A stretch of DNA of 64,000 bases from Chanos chanos. Its lineage: Eukaryota; Chordata; Actinopteri; Gonorynchiformes; Chanidae. Under the pieces are notes generated by a model, which was not told where the DNA came from, searched no databases, and saw only the letters and a program-made list of their open reading frames with translations. Shown one piece after another: positions 60,040 to 64,000 of this stretch (its first letter is position 1; each line of letters starts with the position of its first letter). Made by a program: the position numbers and the translations under genes. Where the stretch lies: assembly GCF_902362185.1 (NCBI RefSeq), contig NC_044497.1, positions 54,317,001 through 54,381,000 on the forward strand. The letters are read 5' to 3'.

Positions 60040-62221
60040 GTGGGTATTCTATGAGTTCTGCAGTTCTGCTTACAGCGATAGTTTGGTGCTGGCATTTACA
60101 CAAGCCAAAAAAAATATATGTATATTACTATAATCCAATATAACTCCACACAGCTTGTTAAACACAGCCTGCTAGACAAGCTTAGCATTTCACGGTCCAG
60201 TTTACTATGCTTTATAAAGTCAGAAACTAATAATTATCAACATGAGGGCAATTATTATCATAAACAGAGAGCCATACATAATTCGAAAATGTGTGAATGA
60301 AACCATTTCGTCCTCCTTGATTTTTATTTTCTGACAGACATGGTCATGCGCTTGCTGTGGCAGGAAATCTCGCTTTCTTGTTTGGAGGAGTATCAACCGC
60401 GAGCGCTGAGGTACACAACCCCGTAAATCATATTTATCTATGTAATTTCACACTTGTCAAGGCCTGAGGTAAACTTGAAACGTCTGAAAATCTAATCTGT
60501 GGCAATTTTGCAGATGCCGAGGCTTTTAGAATTAAGGGGATACGTTAAAGGTGGAAAAAGCCCTCGAGTCCAATAGCGAGAACATTGCGGTAATGTTAGG
60601 TTGGCACTGAATTGTGCTCACGCGGCGAAGAATCTTTTCATTACTGATCACTCTTACAAGACTGTGGAAATGAGTGAAAAATTGTTTTAAACTGTAACAT
60701 GAGCTTCTCATCCCTAAATTGGTAGTAAAACCGCAGCTCTACATAGCTCACAGCAGTTGGAAATAAAGCAATGAAGGAAACCGAGAAGCGGAAAGGTCAC
60801 GGGTTCAGTTCCGAATAATGATAGGGTAATTGGCTTGCTGTGGGCTCTGACAGACTACTTACTCCCAACGTGCAAGATGCTCGAACCTTCAAATTGGTTC
60901 AGGGGCACTGAACAGAAGCGGAATCTGTGCGCTGGAATGTACACATTGCTAAAATTAGCTGCACAAAACTATTCATACCAAGGTTAGTCTAAATTCCACT
61001 ACTTTGGCAGTGCAGTATTGTACTCCTGCGTGTCTTCAGTTCTCAAACAAGGATCGAATACAAGGAGAATGTTTTGAACGTCTTAGCGCAGAGAACGAGA
61101 AAGAACACCATCAAATCTACAGCTTACTGATTGGACTCTTGTCTTTCGTCTGACTCAATATTTCTAACATAAAAATACAATGAGTTGCTGGCAGAAAGGA
61201 CAACACACACAGGTTAATCATATCATATTTAGTATGACATTTAACTTTACTCTTAAACCACAAGTGAATACGTGAACTCAGTCCAAAACAGAACTGTCTT
61301 CATATATGGTTTAATCAAATGTATGTGCATTAACATGTTTTGGCCACCAGCTATTGGTCCCACATTGTCCTTATGTCTGTTTTACGACAATGATTATTGA
61401 GATCATGACTGTTAGTGGTAATAGTAGTTTTTAAATGTCCTTACATCATTTATGTGCACATACTAGGTTTAACAGTCTGTTAAAACAGAAGGCTTGGATC
61501 AGTTCATGTCTTAAAGAAAAGAGCTTAACACCTTGCAAATGTTCAGTTCCAGCATTCAGTACAGTAATTATTTTTTAATAAATATTGCTTATTTTTCAGT
61601 TAATCATTCAACCATTTCTTCCATTTTTGATGTAATAATTACATATTTGTTGTGAGTTTCTTATTTATTCGACCTAACTATGTCTAACTAGAAATGGTAT
61701 CTTGCAATGATCTTGTCCAGTGATTTTTTTATTATTATTATTATCATCCTCAGGATGATCATCCCGTGTATCTGAATGATTTTTACATGATTACAGGTAA
61801 GAACTGTTATTCAGGGTTTTCAATGAAACAGCAAAGCCTCTAAATACAGCAAATATGCTTAAAATTCACCATAGTGCTTGTAAATTTGTGTTGTGAAATA
61901 TCACAGATGCAAAACTGACTGAACTTCAAGCTGTTATTTTGTTTTTAATGAAATTCTTTATATTTTCAGTAACACCATCTCTCATCACATGGGAGGTGAT
62001 GCCCCAGAATGGAGTCATCCCAGCGGCCAGAGGGGGGCACACTCTTTGGTAATCAAAACTGTCCCCCCTCTCCAAACAAACAAACAAAAAAAAAGATATA
62101 TTCATCACAGATTATTTTCATTTTGTAAAACTTGCCGTGAAGTTTTGCTTCATTTTCTCTAATGAAGTAAAGTCAGTGAACCTAAACAGGAACCTGATGA
62201 TGTGGTCTTGTATTCCTCAAT

Positions 62222-62280
<59 letters not shown>

Positions 62281-63563
62281 AGTGTGGTTAAAGGGAAGCT
62301 CTTTTTGTTTGGTGGTTCCTCTCATCCTGAAGCTAAGGAATGTCTCCCTGGAGTCTATTGCTTTGATATTGGTAAGAGCACAGAGCAGCTTTCGCCCTGG
62401 TATTGAGGAGAATACATGGAGGTGAAACACTAAGCGAAGCTCTCCTGAGACCTGCCTTAGTCCTAAAGCAAGTGAGACATTGTCACCGTTTTCTTTCAAC
62501 ACTCAAGTGTCGGTCAGTAAGTTTGCGTAAGTTTGATTTGTGACGTTCATTATGGGGAAAAAAAGAATGGTCATAGTTAGATGTATTGTTGTGTCATAGT
62601 TTGCAGTATTGTTGTGTCATAGTCAGATGTATTGTTTTGTCATAGTCAGATGTATTGTTTTGTCATAGTTTGATGTATTGTTTTGTCATAGTTAGATGTA
62701 TTGTTTTGTCATAGTTAGATGTATTGTTGTGTCATAGTTTGCAGTATTGTTGTGTCATAGTCAGATGTATTGTTGTGTCATAGTCAGATGTATTGTTTTG
62801 TCATAGTTTGCAGTATTGTTTTGTCGTAGTCAGATGTATTGTTTTGTCATAGTTTGCAGTATTGTTGTGCCATGATTTGCTCTGTTCTTGTGCCATGATT
62901 TGCTCTGTTCTTGTGTCATAGTTTGCTGTATTCTTGTATCATAATTCATTGTATTCTTTTCAAAACTGACAAACACATACAGGCTGTGCTGCCAAAAGAT
63001 GGAGCAAACAGAAATGTTTTGCACAAATTTATGAACCATTTTTTTGCTTAGTGTCACTGACTTGGGAGAAATTAGTCACCAAGGGCCTGCCCGTGCGGAC
63101 GCTATACCACAGCTCAGCGGCTGTGGGAGACAACATCTATGTTTATGGAGGACTTCTGGACGGAGTTCCCACCGATGACCTCATGATGTTTAACACTGGT
63201 CAGTGATACAGAACGTCTAGTAGTTCATTGGTGGTGAGCTAGCCAATCAGATGGTTTAAATTGTTCATTTACAGTGCAGTGAATGCCTTTTAAATTGGAA
63301 GCACCGGCTAATAAAAACACAAATAAATCATTATGCGTTACGCTGAAAGCAGAAATGAAATCTAGAGTTACTGAAAAGCTATTTCATAGTGCACTTGTTT
63401 CATAGTTATCATAATAATCAAAATTGCAAATATTCATCAGATGAAACGATCCTGCGATTCTCTAATCGATAAGTCTTACTCGTTTTTCATCAATTGCTGG
63501 CTTTGTTTCAGTATCTTTGACTTGGACACCCATTAAAACCACTGGAACTCTGCCCTCTGCAAG
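59978..63563 (+). CDS. kelch-repeat protein, first seven coding exons, continues past the window
   Basis: Exons 59978-60039, 60338-60410, 61754-61796, 61970-62048, 62283-62371, 63052-63198 and 63512-63563 join in phase (545 nt, 181 residues so far), all GT-AG. The product is a beta-propeller of kelch repeats, with double-Gly blades FLFGG, LFLFGG and IYVYGG, each followed by the spaced Trp (ITWEVM, LTWEKL, LTWTPI) and PxAR/PSAR turns. Such propellers serve as protein-interaction modules. The pattern is closest in style to RABEPK (Rab9 effector) and KLHDC-type proteins; I cannot choose between them, so no symbol is given. The start is the ATG of MALASGHWVEKEIRGEPPSP; its context is only fair. 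The 3' end lies outside the window. Confidence 0.85.
60338..60410 (+). CDS. kelch gene coding exon 2
   Basis: Encodes HGHALAVAGNLAFLFGGVST then ASAE, the core of the first kelch blade. Acceptor tctgacag, donor gtacac, phase 0. Confidence 0.88.
61754..61796 (+). CDS. kelch gene coding exon 3 (43 nt)
   Basis: Small exon encoding DDHPVYLNDFYMIT, the outer strand of the blade (YLNDFY motif). Acceptor catcctcag, donor gtaaga, phase 1. Confidence 0.85.
61970..62048 (+). CDS. kelch gene coding exon 4
   Basis: Encodes VTPSLITWEVMPQNGVIPAA then RGGHTL, ending in a split Cys codon (phase 2). Acceptor tattttcag, donor gtaatc. Confidence 0.88.
62223..62276. repeat. (CT)27 microsatellite at a splice acceptor
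   Basis: Uninterrupted CT repeat ending six bases before exon 5 of the kelch gene. Confidence 0.95.
62283..62371 (+). CDS. kelch gene coding exon 5
   Basis: Encodes VVKGKLFLFGGSSHPEAKEC then LPGVYCFDI. The acceptor tttgcag is directly preceded by a 54-base (CT)n microsatellite serving as polypyrimidine tract. Donor gtaaga, phase 1. Confidence 0.9.
62569..62960. repeat. 23-bp minisatellite, about 16 copies, in kelch gene intron 5
   Basis: Unit TCATAGTTAGATGTATTGTT plus TTG, alternating with TCATAGTTTGCAGTATTGTT types; later copies read ATGATTTGCTCTGTTCTTGT. Two unit types alternate, hinting at higher-order duplication. Confidence 0.88.
63052..63198 (+). CDS. kelch gene coding exon 6
   Basis: Encodes VSLTWEKLVTKGLPVRTLYH, then SSAAVGDNIYVYGG and LLDGVPTDDLMMFNT, one full kelch blade. 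Acceptor ttgcttag, donor gtcagt, phase 1. Confidence 0.9.
63512..63563 (+). CDS. kelch gene coding exon 7
   Basis: Encodes SLTWTPIKTTGTLPSA plus two bases of a split Arg codon; acceptor ttgtttcag, donor gtaatg, phase 2. Next exon lies beyond the window. Confidence 0.87.
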
Positions 63564-63686
63564 GTAATGCATCACAACAACACAAAAATGATGTTCTTTA
63601 AGAGACAGCATTAAGTGATCCAGCATTATCACATATGCCTTGTGATCAGGATACCAGGTCACAGGGTTAAAAAGCAATATTTGTTT

Positions 63687-63687
<1 letters not shown>

Positions 63688-63760
<73 letters not shown>

Positions 63761-63761
63761 C
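63688..63761. repeat. (TATC)n microsatellite in kelch gene intron 7
   Basis: About 18 TATC units, uninterrupted, followed by ATACATATAT and TGTGTG. Confidence 0.95.
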
Positions 63762-64000
63762 ATATACATATATGTGTGTGTGTACACACAATAATATCTA
63801 TACATATATAATATTTGATGTAAATGGAAAAAAAAACAAACAAAAATAAACAAAAACAAGGCAATGAAAGTATAGTACACGTGAAGGAGAAGTTGAGACT
63901 GCTGTGGAAATATGAAGCAAAAACTTCTCTAAACCCGCAGTGGATGTTATAGCACATCGAGTCTGATTTAACATACAAGATCTACTATGTTAAGGCTTGG

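Noticed and set aside
60780-60815. B-box-like GGGTTCAGTTCCG as a tRNA gene
   Set aside because: No matching A box or foldable cloverleaf around it.

Overview
This is a stretch of nuclear genome from a ray-finned fish, most likely a teleost. The evidence is intron-rich vertebrate genes with GT-AG junctions, dense CA/GA/GATA microsatellites, fish-style L2 LINE pieces (a 3' tail carrying a GCGACTTACAA-type motif) and many small hAT-like MITEs. No bacterial, organellar or viral coding content was recognised. Species cannot be fixed from the sequence.

Layout. Positions 1-21,400 hold no exon I can support: AT-rich intergenic DNA with microsatellites, an 82-bp tandem repeat, a hAT remnant with a BED zinc finger (10,639-11,206) and a hAT-type MITE with an 8-bp target duplication (15,806-16,115). 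Positions 21,478-35,104 (minus strand) carry a complete 12-exon gene for a 12-TM major facilitator protein of the MFSD14/HIAT1 family. I could place every exon, all junctions are GT-AG and in phase, and the exons sum to 491 codons plus stop. Its introns carry a 22-copy 50-bp minisatellite and several microsatellites sitting right at splice sites.

Positions about 36,900-58,810 are the most unusual part: a same-strand array of 19 complete or nearly complete tRNA-Ala genes (12 with anticodon UGC, 7 with CGC), plus one diverged UAC-bearing pseudogene and two fragments. The genes lie in tandemly duplicated spacer modules. MITEs, an L2 LINE (about 46,310-49,745), L2 3' pieces and a 1.1-kb non-autonomous DNA transposon have been inserted into the spacers, and several insertions were then copied along with the units, so empty and filled sites coexist.

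Positions 59,978-63,563 (plus strand) are the first seven coding exons of a kelch-repeat protein that continues beyond the window.

The transporter and the kelch gene are ordinary single-copy-looking genes with no evident functional link to each other or to the tRNA array. I saw no new defence or enzymatic system. The noteworthy biology is the tRNA-Ala cluster: one base at position 34 toggles the isoacceptor, spacer class correlates with anticodon, and long T-run terminators are mostly absent next to the genes.
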